From Bacteroidales bacterium (GTDB lineage: Bacteria; Bacteroidota; Bacteroidia; Bacteroidales; Muribaculaceae): a stretch of 64,000 nucleotides of DNA. A program made the translations under genes and the position numbers. Positions 17,217 to 26,110 of the stretch are shown one piece after another (the first letter of the stretch is position 1; the number at the start of each line of letters is the position of its first letter). Where the stretch lies: contig JAUNFY010000005.1 in NCBI GenBank assembly GCA_030524805.1, forward strand, positions 16,820 through 80,819, given 5' to 3'. The notes below the pieces were generated by a model. That model searched no databases, had not been told where the DNA came from, and saw nothing but the letters and a program-made list of their open reading frames with translations.

Positions 17217-17949
17217 GCCGACCGATTCTGTAGTTGGCAAAGGCGTTGCTGCGGTGCCCGTCGATCTGATGCGACCAGAATTCAATGTCCCGTTCATAAT
17301 CCTTGAGGTTATGTTTTGAGAAATCCCACAGTTGCCGTTGGGTCGGGAGCTGCATCCTGTCGGTGGTTTTATTCCGTGACTGTATCACGGAAATCTGGGC
17401 TATGGGGATGTCGCCATAGTCGTAGAAATCAACTACAAGCACACGTTGCTTTTTCCTGTCGAAATAGGTGTAAGTGTACATTTCTCCAGGTCGACGGTGC
17501 CAGTCTTCCACATCGTCGTCGTAAACCCACATCGTGTAAGGGCGCTCGTTGTCTTTATCCAGTGTGAGGCATTGCATGTTGGCGGTGAGCGACGATGGTC
17601 TTTTCGCAGGGGGCTCATTCATAAGCCTTACAAATATCTTTCCATGCGCTGGCGAATAGAACAGCACCTCGTCGTTTTGCAAACCGGTGGTCTTGAGTAT
17701 GTCGGCGATGAACCGTTCCATTCCGGGATATTTTGCGGCTGAGTCGGCGCATGAGATTATGGCCATGTCGTCGGGAATCAGGACCTCTCCGAATGTCATC
17801 CGGTAGGTGGTGTCCTTGTCGATTATCTGGCCGTGATGCTTGCTGATGTGCCACTCCCGGTCGGCGTAGCTTACGGGCTTGAGTGAACTGCAGCTGCCTG
17901 CAAGGATTGACAGCAGGCATGCGGAAAAGATGATGATGTATTGTCTCAT
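17170..17949 (-). CDS. Hypothetical lipoprotein
   Basis: 259 residues with a signal peptide and lipobox (LAGSC, Cys20). The rest has no motif I recognise; it is mixed alpha/beta with several aromatic positions. It is upstream of, and probably co-transcribed with, the outer-membrane barrel gene, and divergent from the histidine kinase gene. A -7-like TAATTTTG on the - strand lies at 17976-17983, 26 bases before the ATG. A role together with the barrel protein, possibly as a surface lipoprotein partner, is inference from position only. Confidence 0.75.
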   Translation of the reverse strand: MRQYIIIFSACLLSILAGSCSSLKPVSYADREWHISKHHGQIIDKDTTYRMTFGEVLIPDDMAIISCADSAAKYPGMERFIADILKTTGLQNDEVLFYSPAHGKIFVRLMNEPPAKRPSSLTANMQCLTLDKDNERPYTMWVYDDDVEDWHRRPGEMYTYTYFDRKKQRVLVVDFYDYGDIPIAQISVIQSRNKTTDRMQLPTQRQLWDFSKHNLKDYERDIEFWSHQIDGHRSNAFANYRIGRQQLKKDVTADENRNN

Positions 17950-17975
17950 AGCGGTAGTAGTATTGGTTGATGTTG

Positions 17976-17983
17976 CAAAATTA
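17976..17983 (-). promoter_or_regulatory. -7 element of the lipoprotein/barrel transcript
   Basis: TAATTTTG read on the - strand, matching TAnnTTTG. There is no good TTTG 19-21 bases upstream, so the promoter may need an activator. Confidence 0.4.
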
Positions 17984-18002
17984 CCGCCAAAATCGACACA
18001 AC

Positions 18003-18041
18003 AGTCTTAGCCGAACCTCCTTTAGTCTTAGTTAGTCTTAG
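18003..18041. promoter_or_regulatory. Three AGTCTTAG direct repeats, candidate response-regulator site
   Basis: AGTCTTAG occurs at 18003-18010, 18024-18031 and 18034-18041; the last two are part of a perfect 10-base tandem TTAGTCTTAG. Start-to-start distances of 21 and 10 bases put the copies on one face of the helix, as OmpR-type regulators prefer. The site lies between the divergent lipoprotein and kinase genes. Confidence 0.55.
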
Positions 18042-18070
18042 CAGGATGGTGAGTAATGAGGATTTTTTGC

Positions 18071-18078
18071 TAAATTTG
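18071..18078 (+). promoter_or_regulatory. -7 element of the kinase/regulator operon
   Basis: TAAATTTG fits TAnnTTTG, ends 4 bases before the ATG at 18083, and lacks a -33 TTTG. Together with the upstream repeats this suggests an activator-dependent promoter and a leaderless or almost leaderless mRNA. Confidence 0.5.
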
Positions 18079-18082
18079 CAAT

Positions 18083-19399
18083 ATGAAACGTTTCCGCTCA
18101 ATCACAATAATCACGTTGGCCGCCATCGCTGCGATGGTGGTGGCAAACATCGTGTATCTTCATGGCCTGTACGCTTCGATGAAGAAGCAGTCGATCCAGA
18201 CGGCGACCGAATGTCTGCGCCGGGCAGACATCCTGGATATCATCTCCCGGATGAAAGGCACATCGCTGGGAGAGGATGAGTCGTTTATCCGGCTCAACCT
18301 GATGATTCAAGGTGAGAAGTCGGCCGACGGGGGCTATGAGTACCCGAATCTTCTGGAGAACATCAACAGCACCATGAGCGGGTATTTTCATTTCGTCGAG
18401 TCCAGTTCGCCCGACATGAAAGCGCGCGACTTTACCGACATGGAGCGGATTTTCCGGGAAGAGTTAGGCGATTTCGGGCTGAATCCGAAGGATGTGATTG
18501 TAGCGGCCTCTCCCTGCGAATCTGGCGATTTTGAGAAATATTGGGAAATCAGAATCGACGACTCGGAAGGCACCCCCATTGCAGTAGGCTACATAAGCCC
18601 CTTGTCGGGCTATGTCTTCAGCCGCATGGCAGGCATCATTCTCACCTCGGCTGCCATTTTGATGCTGATGTCGTTCCTGATATGGTATCTTCTTTATTGG
18701 GTAGGAAAACTGAGGTCGATAGAAGAGATGAAAGATGATTTCACCCACAACATGACCCATGAATTGAAAACGCCGGTGGCAGTGGCTTACTCGGCGGCCG
18801 ACTCCATGCTTAGATATTACGACCAGAGCGATGAGCAGCGGAACCGGAATTTGCTTACCATCATCATGCAGCGCCTCAACTTCCTGAGCGGCATGATAGA
18901 GAATATCCTTTCGATGAGTATGGAGCGCTTCAAGACCATGCGGCTCAACGTGGAGAAAGTTGGGGCGAAGCAGATTGCTGACGATGTGGCGGGCATGATA
19001 GGGATGAAATCGGGCAAACCGGTGAGCATCAAGGTCGAGATTGATGATGATGTGGAGATTACCGCCGATCCTCTCCACTTCGGGAATGTCTTATCCAACC
19101 TTCTTGACAATGCGGTGAAATATTCTGGTGAGGCTGTGGAGATAAAGATTACGGCCGACAATCGGGAGTTGACTGTTGCAGACAACGGGGTAGGGATTGC
19201 GAAGGAAAATATACCGTATATCTTCGATAAGTTTTACCGGGTCACCGACGGCGACCGCTACGAAGTGGGTGGTTACGGATTGGGGTTATACTATGTGAAG
19301 AAGATTGTGGAGATGCACGGATGGAGCATTTCGGCGGCGAGTGAGGAAAACCGGGGAACTACTTTCACTATTAAATTCAGTGGCGATGAGAAAAGATAA
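18083..19399 (+). CDS. Sensor histidine kinase
   Basis: 438 residues. TM1 is about 7-28, an extracytoplasmic sensor region follows (about 30-180), TM2 is about 182-207, and there is no obvious HAMP domain. The HisKA motif HNMTHELKTPV carries the phosphoacceptor His226. The ATPase domain shows the N box (NLLDNAVKYS), G1 (VADNGVGI) and G2 (GGYGLGLYYVKKI). It overlaps the response regulator gene by 14 bases, so the two form an operon. The stimulus is unknown; the divergent envelope genes are likely targets. It resembles RprX-type kinases of Bacteroides in layout, but I cannot claim orthology. Confidence 0.92.
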   Translation: MKRFRSITIITLAAIAAMVVANIVYLHGLYASMKKQSIQTATECLRRADILDIISRMKGTSLGEDESFIRLNLMIQGEKSADGGYEYPNLLENINSTMSGYFHFVESSSPDMKARDFTDMERIFREELGDFGLNPKDVIVAASPCESGDFEKYWEIRIDDSEGTPIAVGYISPLSGYVFSRMAGIILTSAAILMLMSFLIWYLLYWVGKLRSIEEMKDDFTHNMTHELKTPVAVAYSAADSMLRYYDQSDEQRNRNLLTIIMQRLNFLSGMIENILSMSMERFKTMRLNVEKVGAKQIADDVAGMIGMKSGKPVSIKVEIDDDVEITADPLHFGNVLSNLLDNAVKYSGEAVEIKITADNRELTVADNGVGIAKENIPYIFDKFYRVTDGDRYEVGGYGLGLYYVKKIVEMHGWSISAASEENRGTTFTIKFSGDEKR

Positions 19400-20069
19400 G
19401 ATACTGTTGGTGGAGGACGATTCCACTTTGTCGTTTATCGTGGAAGACGCTCTTCTGCGAGAGGGTTTCGAGGTGGCTACGGCCGGTAATGGCGAGGCCG
19501 GCCTCCGGAAGCATGAGGAATTCCACCCCGACATTGTGGTGGCCGACGTGATGATGCCGAAGATGGATGGTTTTGAGATGGTTAAGCTTATCAGGATGAA
19601 ATCGCCGGATGTTCCTGTGCTGTTTCTCACCGCGCGCACCGCGCTTGACGATGTGCTTCATGGTTTTGAGATAGGGGCCAACGACTATATTCGCAAGCCT
19701 TTCCAGATAGCTGAACTCGTTGTCCGCATCCGGTCGCTTCTCCGGCGCAATAATTCGGGGGTGGAAGACTCGCTGATGGAGATTGCCGGATGCCGGCTCG
19801 ATTTTGCAGCCCAGAAACTTTTTATCGGCAGCGGTTGCAGAGCGCTTTCCCACACTGAAGCCGTGATTCTTGATGAGTTTTTCCATCATCCCAATGAAGT
19901 GGTGGAGGCCCGAACACTCATGTATAGGATATGGCAAAATGACGATTACAACAACCTGAACCGCCTTCATGGCTTCATCTACAAACTCCGCAAATATCTC
20001 TCCTCCTCATCGCTCGATATCCTCAACATCCGCGGCATCGGCTACAAGCTCGCAAGAAAAATGTATTAA
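19386..20069 (+). CDS. OmpR-family response regulator
   Basis: 227 residues from ATG 19386, which overlaps the kinase gene by 14 bases. The receiver domain has the acidic pair Asp11/Asp12, phosphoacceptor Asp54 (VVADVMMPKMDG), Thr82 and Lys104 (YIRKPF). The C-terminal winged helix (about 130-227) ends in NIRGIGYKLARKMY, typical of OmpR/PhoB regulators. It should bind direct repeats, and a set of phased AGTCTTAG repeats lies just upstream of the operon, consistent with autoregulation. A bidirectional terminator follows. Confidence 0.93.
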   Translation: MRKDKILLVEDDSTLSFIVEDALLREGFEVATAGNGEAGLRKHEEFHPDIVVADVMMPKMDGFEMVKLIRMKSPDVPVLFLTARTALDDVLHGFEIGANDYIRKPFQIAELVVRIRSLLRRNNSGVEDSLMEIAGCRLDFAAQKLFIGSGCRALSHTEAVILDEFFHHPNEVVEARTLMYRIWQNDDYNNLNRLHGFIYKLRKYLSSSSLDILNIRGIGYKLARKMY

Positions 20070-20084
20070 CTTTGCAAAATAAAA

Positions 20085-20117
20085 CTCGGATTCCAGAGTT
20101 GGAAATCCGAGCTTTTT
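20085..20117. terminator. Bidirectional terminator between the regulator and the Ig-like gene
   Basis: CTCGGATT (20085-20092) pairs with AATCCGAG (20104-20111), followed by CTTTTTC on the + strand. On the - strand the hairpin is followed by TTTTATTTT, so it can serve both converging genes. Confidence 0.75.
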
Positions 20118-20160
20118 CAGTCTTATTTTTTTGGTAGGTAAATACAGTGACTTCTTGATG

Positions 20161-21414
20161 TCAACGCATTATCTTCACTGTTTTGTGGGGATAGCGGAGA
20201 ATGTAGCAGCCTCGCGGCAACCGGTCGATGAAGTCGGGTGTGGCCGCACGCATTATCAGGGAGCCGTCAAAGCCATACACGTCAGCATTGCCGGCGGATG
20301 AATCGGCTATCTCATCCACGCCTGAGGTCGCGCCGGTCACGGTGCATATAGCCTGTACAAAACCTTTTGAAGGGGTAGCCCATGCGTAAATATCGGTGGT
20401 GCCTGTTCCGGTGATTGTCACCAAGCCGTCTTCCAAGCCCACGGTGGCAACTTTCTCACTTGCGGAGGTAAATACCACCAAAGCATCATTGCCTTCGGGT
20501 TCAGTATGTGCGATTATTTGGAAAGTGTCGCCGATTGCTCCTGTAATCTCATACCTGTCGAGAGTGATGTATTCCGCTCTCACAGGGTCCCTCACTGTGA
20601 CATGGCAAGTGGCAGACATTCCGTTGGCGGCAGTGACAGTGATATCTGTTTCTCCTTTGGCAATGGCTTCATAAATCACACCTTGGTCGCCTTTCTCGTA
20701 ATATTCTATAATCCTTATTATTTCCGGATTTTCAACTTCCCATGTCACTTGCTGCGGAGCGGAGCCCGGATACACCCAGCATAGCAGACTACTTGTCATT
20801 CCAACCATAATATCCTCTTCAGTCATGGGAAGCCATATTCTAGTGATTGAGGATCCGCATTCTCCGAGTTGGAGCGGACAGTAGTCGCTTATGAGATTAC
20901 CAGATTCGTTGCGGAAATATAATTCGAATCGTTCATCCTCACTGACGTAACATTGCTCGATATCCAACTCTTCTGCTCCGAAAGCAGGAAGAGATATTTC
21001 ATATTCGTTTATTGGCTCGAAAAGTATACCCCAAAAACCATCCGGTGCCGAACGGACACAAAGATAGATTTTTGTATCAATGGGATTCTCAGATAAGTTT
21101 TCCACCGTGGCACGCAGATGAAAAACATCGCCCGACATCACCTTGTTCGGCTCGCAACGTATGTCGGTGATCCGGATATCACTGTCGGCGGCATTGCGTT
21201 CTTGCTCTTGCTCCGCAACCTTGTGCCGGGCGTTGTAGGCACAGCCGGGGTACATGGAACCGGAGCTGTCGGAGGTGTTTCCCGTTTTGGATTCCTCATC
21301 AAAGTAGAAGATGGTGGTTTTCACGCCGTTGTTTTCGCCGTTTTTGATTTTGATTTCAGCGTCGGCACCCGTGGCAAGCAGAATGCAGATAAATGAAAGC
21401 AGCAGTTTCTTCAT
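20161..21414 (-). CDS. Secreted Ig-like (BIG2-type) protein
   Basis: 417 residues with a signal peptide (MKKLLLSFICILLATGADA). The middle contains a CARDB-like beta domain (VMSGDVFHLRATVENLSENP, about 95-115) and one or two bacterial Ig-like group 2 units (ITVTAANGMSATCHVTV at about 260; IAHTEPEGN...TSASEKVATV). The C-terminal residues (VYGFDGSLIMRA...GCYILRY) look like the type IX sorting tail region common in Bacteroidota, though weak. Function is unknown; surface adhesion or carbohydrate contact is a generic guess. It has its own leader of about 120 bases with a -7 box at 21537-21544. Confidence 0.75.
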   Translation of the reverse strand: MKKLLLSFICILLATGADAEIKIKNGENNGVKTTIFYFDEESKTGNTSDSSGSMYPGCAYNARHKVAEQEQERNAADSDIRITDIRCEPNKVMSGDVFHLRATVENLSENPIDTKIYLCVRSAPDGFWGILFEPINEYEISLPAFGAEELDIEQCYVSEDERFELYFRNESGNLISDYCPLQLGECGSSITRIWLPMTEEDIMVGMTSSLLCWVYPGSAPQQVTWEVENPEIIRIIEYYEKGDQGVIYEAIAKGETDITVTAANGMSATCHVTVRDPVRAEYITLDRYEITGAIGDTFQIIAHTEPEGNDALVVFTSASEKVATVGLEDGLVTITGTGTTDIYAWATPSKGFVQAICTVTGATSGVDEIADSSAGNADVYGFDGSLIMRAATPDFIDRLPRGCYILRYPHKTVKIMR

Positions 21415-21752
21415 AATATAGGAGTTTATTTCAGTAAATCATATCGGTCGCTATAGAAATTGTATATAATTGGAAAATTAGTAAATGCGACTACCGTAAT
21501 TCTCAAATATGTATAGCCAACTTCTTAGTTCTGTGGCAAAGTTAGTGATTTATTTTGTAAATACTCTCAACATTTGTTGAGAAACCTCATTTTTTAACAA
21601 TTAAAACTTTTTTTTTGATTCTTTAACATTTAAACTGTACTTTCTTTTTTGATTATTTACATTTAACCGGTGCTTTCGTGACTCTTCAGACGGAGAACAG
21701 GCATTAATCTCCTGCCGGCGGGAGTGTCGGGCCGGCAGGAGAATGTTTTTTG
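21415..21752. other. AT-rich intergenic region with promoter and hairpin
   Basis: No gene. A -7 box TAACTTTG (- strand, 21537-21544) probably starts the Ig-like gene. Runs of T and a short CAACATTTGTTG palindrome lie at about 21567-21578. A GC-rich hairpin (CTCCTGCCGG 21709-21718 with CCGGCAGGAG 21732-21741) sits 11 bases after the CNNM-like gene stop and is its likely terminator, although the T run is on the other side. Confidence 0.55.
21709..21741 (-). terminator. Hairpin after the CNNM-like gene
   Basis: Ten-base perfect arms CTCCTGCCGG/CCGGCAGGAG with a 13-base loop. TTTTTT follows on the + strand; on the - strand an A tract precedes and ATTAAT follows. A terminator role for the - strand gene is likely from position, not from a classical T tail. 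Confidence 0.5.
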
Positions 21753-22798
21753 TCATACGCATTCTTTGGCAAGGTCATAGATGCGTTGCGAATGCCGTTG
21801 GCGGGCTACGGCCTGGAGGTCGGTGTCGGTGTCGCATTCATCCAGTATCTCTACGCCGAGCATTGTCTCGATGATGTCTTCCATGGTGGCAATGCCTCTC
21901 ATGCAGCCGTATTCATCAGTCACGACAGCGATATGTTCCTTCTTTTCAAGCATACTTTTCCACATGTCGGAAACCTTGTCGTCTTCAAAAAATACAATAT
22001 TCTCCGCATCACAGCCTTGACTTCTGTATCTTTCTTTCCCGAGCATATAGAGTCGAGGACATCGGCTTTTCTCACATAGCCGGTGATGTAATCCCGGTCG
22101 CTGTCGAATACCGGAATCCTCGAGAATTTTGAGAAATCAGGTTCTTCCTGAAGTTGCTGCATGGTGGCGTGGGCAGACGATGAAAACACAACTACGTGTG
22201 GCGTCATGATATCCTCGGCCCTTACATTCTCAAGCCGGAGGAAGCTTCTGATGATCCGGCTTTCCTGCGACTTGAACACACCTTCTTCCTCGCCGACGTC
22301 GACCATGGCGGCCACTTCCTCGCGGCTGACCGTGAGCGGTTGTATCTTGGGTGCGAAGCATCGGGTGAGGAGTTCGGAAAGCCATACCAGCGGATAGGTG
22401 ATGATAATCAGTATTCTTATGATTCCGGTAGAGGGAAGGGCGAGCTGTCGCCAATAGGATGCACCGATGGTCTTGGGTATTATTTCAGACAGCACAAGGA
22501 TGAGAAGGGTGAGTATGGCCGAGATGATGCCGAAATAAGCCTCGCCGAATACTTTCACCGATTCGGACCCGACACCTGCAGCGCCGATGGTGTGGGCTAC
22601 GGTGTTGAGTGAGAGGATGGCCGCCACGGGGCGGTCGATATTGGTCTTGTAGCGCATCAGAAGGTCGGCGTTTTTAGCACCTTCGTTCTGCTTCATTGAG
22701 ATGAAGGAGACGGGCGTGGAGAGTAAAACTGCTTCAAGCACAGAGCACAGAAAAGAGAGGGAGAGTGCTCCAAAAAGATATAATAAGATGTATTCCAT
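21753..22798 (-). pseudogene. CNNM/HlyC-CorC-type membrane protein with CBS domains, frameshifted
   Basis: Read on the - strand, the gene begins at ATG 22798 (MEYILLYLFGALSLSFLC) with a DUF21 transmembrane domain (four hydrophobic segments), followed by a CBS pair. The frame breaks in the second CBS domain: frame one ends shortly after RRILYF and frame two resumes with FEDDKVSDMW...EHIAVVTDEYG, up to the stop at 21753. The break coincides with a run of six A (+ strand 21987-21992); one extra base would restore a continuous protein of about 349 residues. It lacks the CorC_HlyC tail even when repaired, as some short family members do. The family is linked to Mg or other divalent ion transport. 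Either a real pseudogene or a homopolymer error. Confidence 0.85.
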
Positions 22799-22880
22799 GA
22801 ATTTATGAGTATGTGAAACATGAGCCTGCACGTGTGCAGACTAATATCAGAGGAGACGAGACGCGATTTAGTGCCTCCTG

Positions 22881-23171
22881 CTATTCACGGAATGTGCAGT
22901 ATAGGATATGGTAAACCTTGCATACGGAGGAGAGTGAACGCAATGCGGGCTTTTCAATTATATTATGGGAATAGTGGAATGATGTCGTCCCCGTGGGCGT
23001 AATCTCAGTCTGCGCCACTTCAGTTTCCGACGACTTTGATTCAACGCAGCATATCTCCTCCTGCTGAGGAATGGTCTCAATATTTTCCTGAAGCATGCCG
23101 ATATTGAGCGATAGCATCACTGCCAACGCCAATGATATGCAAATGAAATATGAGCCTTTTCCGGGTTTCAT
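22881..23171 (-). CDS. Hypothetical small membrane-anchored protein
   Basis: 96 residues with one N-terminal hydrophobic segment (YFICISLALAVMLSLNIGML) and a polar Glu/Thr-rich tail containing one CC pair. I do not recognise it. The last 20 residues look poorly protein-like, so the true 3' end may be disturbed. It stands alone between the CNNM-like gene and malQ. The N-terminal part being a real signal or anchor is the main support. Confidence 0.35.
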   Translation of the reverse strand: MKPGKGSYFICISLALAVMLSLNIGMLQENIETIPQQEEICCVESKSSETEVAQTEITPTGTTSFHYSHNIIEKPALRSLSSVCKVYHILYCTFRE

Positions 23172-23258
23172 TGAATCGTGTTTCTTTTGTTTTCTTTATT
23201 GATATTAACAATTATTGCCGGTTTTGGTTGAATTGCGGGCGGTAGGTTATAAAAGAAA

Positions 23259-23293
23259 CCGCGTCGCGGAACGTGTAATGTTCCGCGACGCGG
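23259..23293 (-). terminator. Terminator of malQ
   Basis: A perfect 14-base stem CCGCGTCGCGGAAC (23259-23272) with its complement (23280-23293) and a 7-base loop, followed on the - strand by TTTCTTTTATAA. It lies 42 bases after the malQ stop. Confidence 0.85.
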
Positions 23294-23334
23294 TGGTTGC
23301 AGTTATGCAGATGCTGCTTTGCGTTCGGTCTGAT

Positions 23335-26013
23335 TCAGCGGTCGGTGTTGCTGAGCCAGGAGGCGAGGCCGGTGTTGAAACTGTCGGATGCCAACAGGTT
23401 TTCGGCTGTGATGTGCATGCGGTAGCGCCAGTAGTGTTGCGATATCGCCGGGATGTTGATGAGCTCGTCGTGCGGGTTCTGACGACGCATTTCACCGTTG
23501 GTGCTGAGCCAGTCCTGAAGCGGGAGGATGCAGAGCATGGAAGGCGACTTCAGGTGGAGGTCGATGATCTTGCTGCATATCCAGGGCTCGGCATATTGCG
23601 GGGCCGCTCCCGGCTCGTTGAGCACATGGTTGAAGAAGCGCTGTGTGGCCGAGGGGTCTTCCTCCCACCATGCGCGGATGCCGTTCATGTCGTGGGTGGA
23701 AGTGGTGCATACGCTGTAGTAGGGATACGCGTAGGTGTTGCCAAACTCGGTCTTGGGGTCTTTGGGCATACGCTGTATCTCGAGCGAGAGAATCTGCAGA
23801 CGGTGCATCACATCCGGCACGCAGTCGGGAATCATGCCGAGGTCTTCGGCACATGTCAGCATGCCTGTGGAGTCGATGAGCGGGGGCAGCTTCCACATTG
23901 CTTTGCCATACCAGAAATCGTTCATCCGGTGATAGAAGAAATCGTTGTAGAGGCGGTTGAAGCACCAGCGCTCATAGTCGGTGAGCTGTCGGAAAGCGTA
24001 TGTGAACTGCGCCGAGATGCGCGGATGATAGTGCCCCTTCTGATAGGGATCCTCGATGAAGAGCACATCGTCGAGCATATTCATCAGCGTGTTCTTGATG
24101 AAAGTGGAGTGCTGGTCGGGAGCCACGCGTGAGAAGTGGTCTTCAATCTTGCGCTGTGTGTCTACATGAGGTTTGAGGCGGTAGCAGCCGTTGCCGTCGG
24201 GCTCCAGATACTCACGCTTAACTTCCTCCTCGGCGTCGCCGAAGAAATCCTTCACCATCCACTCGGTGATGTGCGGACGGGCCTGGGTGTCGGGATGGAT
24301 CCAGAAGTCGTAGTTCTTGCGCAGCTCCTCGGGCGAGAAGGGGAGGGCGGGGTTGAAGTAGCCGAGCAGACCGTGAACAGCGTCCATCGGAATCTGCCAG
24401 ATGCGGAAGAATCCGAGGATATGGTCGATGCGGTAGGCGTCGAAATACTCCGCCATCTTGCGGAAACGGTTTTTCCACCAGGCGAAACCATCTTTCGCCA
24501 TCTCTTCCCAGTTGTAGGTGGGGAATCCCCAGTTCTGACCCAGGATGGAGAAATCATCCGGCGGGGCGCCCGCCTGGCTGTCCATGTTGAAGAGCTGCGG
24601 ATCCTTCCATGCGTCGACGCTCTCGCGACCGATGCCGATTGGGATGTCGCCTTTCAGCACTATGCCGTGCTGGTGGGCGTAGTCGCGCACCTCGCGGAGC
24701 TGGCGGTCGAGATGATACTGCACGTAGTAGTAATACATCACTTCATGCTCGTGCATCTTGATGAAGCCGTCTACGGCCTCTTCGTCGTATCGCGCATATT
24801 CACCCCAGCGGGAGTTGTCGGCGGTGTGGAAATAGTCGCGCAGGGCCGACCATGCCGCATAGCTGCGGAGCCAATAATCGTTTTTCTTCACGAAATCCTT
24901 GTAGGGGGCGCTGTTGCGGGTAGCCTCACCCTGCTCGGCGTAGAGCTCACGCAGGCAGCGGTGCTTGAGAGCGTTGACGGCCTCATAGTCCACCTGCGCG
25001 AGGCCGTTGAGCCTGTCCATCTCCTCGCGGTATTCGCGGCGGCGGTCCTTGTCTTTGAGATGCCCCACGGCCTCGAGCCTCACATACATGGGATGGAGCG
25101 CGAAAGTGGAGTTGGCGCTGTAGGGGTAGGAATCGGTCCATGTGCCGGTCTTGGTGGTGTCGTTGACCGGGAGCACCTGAAGAATCTTCTGGCCGGTGAC
25201 AACGCACCAGTCTACCATCTTCTTGATGTCGAAGAAATCTCCCACACCCTCATCTTCATCCGAGCGGAGCGAGAAGACGGGAATGGCCGTTCCGGCTCCT
25301 TTCCACGACTTGCGCGGATTTTCAAACCGGATGCCGTCGAAGACAAGGATATTGTCGCTTCCGGCGGGAAAGAAGTCGAGGCGACGGTTGTCGCGGGCTT
25401 CCCAGTCCCTCACCTCGCGCGTCTTCTTGTCAATGATAAGGAACTTGTATTCGAGCGGAAGCGAGATACCGTTCATGTCGATTGCCGCTTCCCAGAGGGG
25501 ATAGCGGGCATCGTTGAAGACTATTGCTTTCTCCGGGTTCCAGTCGCCGAGGTTGCGGCATGAGCCGCAGAGGGCAAGAGCTTCGTCGGGCTTCACCATC
25601 GGCGCCCACACGCGCAGCAGGGTGGTGCGTGGTTTCGGAGTCAGCGGCTGGTCGCGGAGGGTGCGGTTGAGCATGCCCTCGGTGAAAGCCGACGAATAGT
25701 AAGGCTTGTCGGCCGGGACATCCTGCCAGAAGGAATGGATGTCGTGGTCGGAGATGCCTTGGCCCGCGTCAAACCTGTGGGGTCCTCCCCACTCCTCGCG
25801 CCAGGGTTTTCCTTCCGCCTTGACTATGAAATTATAGTCGAAAGTCTTCACATCGGCAGGTATGTCGAGCGAGATCGACCAGATGTCGGGAGATGTCATC
25901 TCAAGTATCGGAGCCAGCAGTTTGTCGCCGGAACCGAGCTGGGGAATCGAACCGGTGATGTAGACCGATTCGCCCCATTCGGTATGGTATCCGATATGTA
26001 TCTTTACTTTCAT
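23335..26013 (-). CDS. malQ: 4-alpha-glucanotransferase (amylomaltase), GH77
   Basis: 892 residues, the long form found in Bacteroidota and plants (DPE2-like). Two N-terminal starch-binding CBM20-like domains (about 1-110 and 125-235, each starting with the pattern WG..V.i.Gs...LG/LCGSCRNLGDWNPEKA) precede the GH77 barrel. Catalytic-region motifs are FDAYRIDHILGFFRIWQIP and CAEDLGMIPDCVP. It transfers maltosyl or longer glucan chains in maltose and glycogen metabolism in the cytoplasm. It is the last gene of a long - strand series, 97 bases after nrdJ, and is followed by a strong terminator. Confidence 0.95.
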   Translation of the reverse strand: MKVKIHIGYHTEWGESVYITGSIPQLGSGDKLLAPILEMTSPDIWSISLDIPADVKTFDYNFIVKAEGKPWREEWGGPHRFDAGQGISDHDIHSFWQDVPADKPYYSSAFTEGMLNRTLRDQPLTPKPRTTLLRVWAPMVKPDEALALCGSCRNLGDWNPEKAIVFNDARYPLWEAAIDMNGISLPLEYKFLIIDKKTREVRDWEARDNRRLDFFPAGSDNILVFDGIRFENPRKSWKGAGTAIPVFSLRSDEDEGVGDFFDIKKMVDWCVVTGQKILQVLPVNDTTKTGTWTDSYPYSANSTFALHPMYVRLEAVGHLKDKDRRREYREEMDRLNGLAQVDYEAVNALKHRCLRELYAEQGEATRNSAPYKDFVKKNDYWLRSYAAWSALRDYFHTADNSRWGEYARYDEEAVDGFIKMHEHEVMYYYYVQYHLDRQLREVRDYAHQHGIVLKGDIPIGIGRESVDAWKDPQLFNMDSQAGAPPDDFSILGQNWGFPTYNWEEMAKDGFAWWKNRFRKMAEYFDAYRIDHILGFFRIWQIPMDAVHGLLGYFNPALPFSPEELRKNYDFWIHPDTQARPHITEWMVKDFFGDAEEEVKREYLEPDGNGCYRLKPHVDTQRKIEDHFSRVAPDQHSTFIKNTLMNMLDDVLFIEDPYQKGHYHPRISAQFTYAFRQLTDYERWCFNRLYNDFFYHRMNDFWYGKAMWKLPPLIDSTGMLTCAEDLGMIPDCVPDVMHRLQILSLEIQRMPKDPKTEFGNTYAYPYYSVCTTSTHDMNGIRAWWEEDPSATQRFFNHVLNEPGAAPQYAEPWICSKIIDLHLKSPSMLCILPLQDWLSTNGEMRRQNPHDELINIPAISQHYWRYRMHITAENLLASDSFNTGLASWLSNTDR

Positions 26014-26110
26014 CGTTTTAAGGTTTTCGAGTTTTCAGGTTGCATTGCACCTCTATAGTTATAAACGTTCCAACTGCATTTTTCGCTTATCTGTAAGCCA
26101 AAAAATGAAC

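Noticed and set aside
14790-17949. A SusC/SusD-type glycan uptake pair
   Set aside because: The barrel protein lacks SusC features and the lipoprotein does not resemble SusD.
20067-20074. TAACTTTG box at the end of the response regulator gene, a possible sRNA promoter
   Set aside because: It overlaps the stop codon, has no -33 partner, and the terminator begins 11 bases later, so no useful transcript would result.
24136-25563. 475-codon open frame opposite malQ
   Set aside because: It is antisense to a clearly conserved GH77 gene, has no family features, and results from the codon bias of the real gene.
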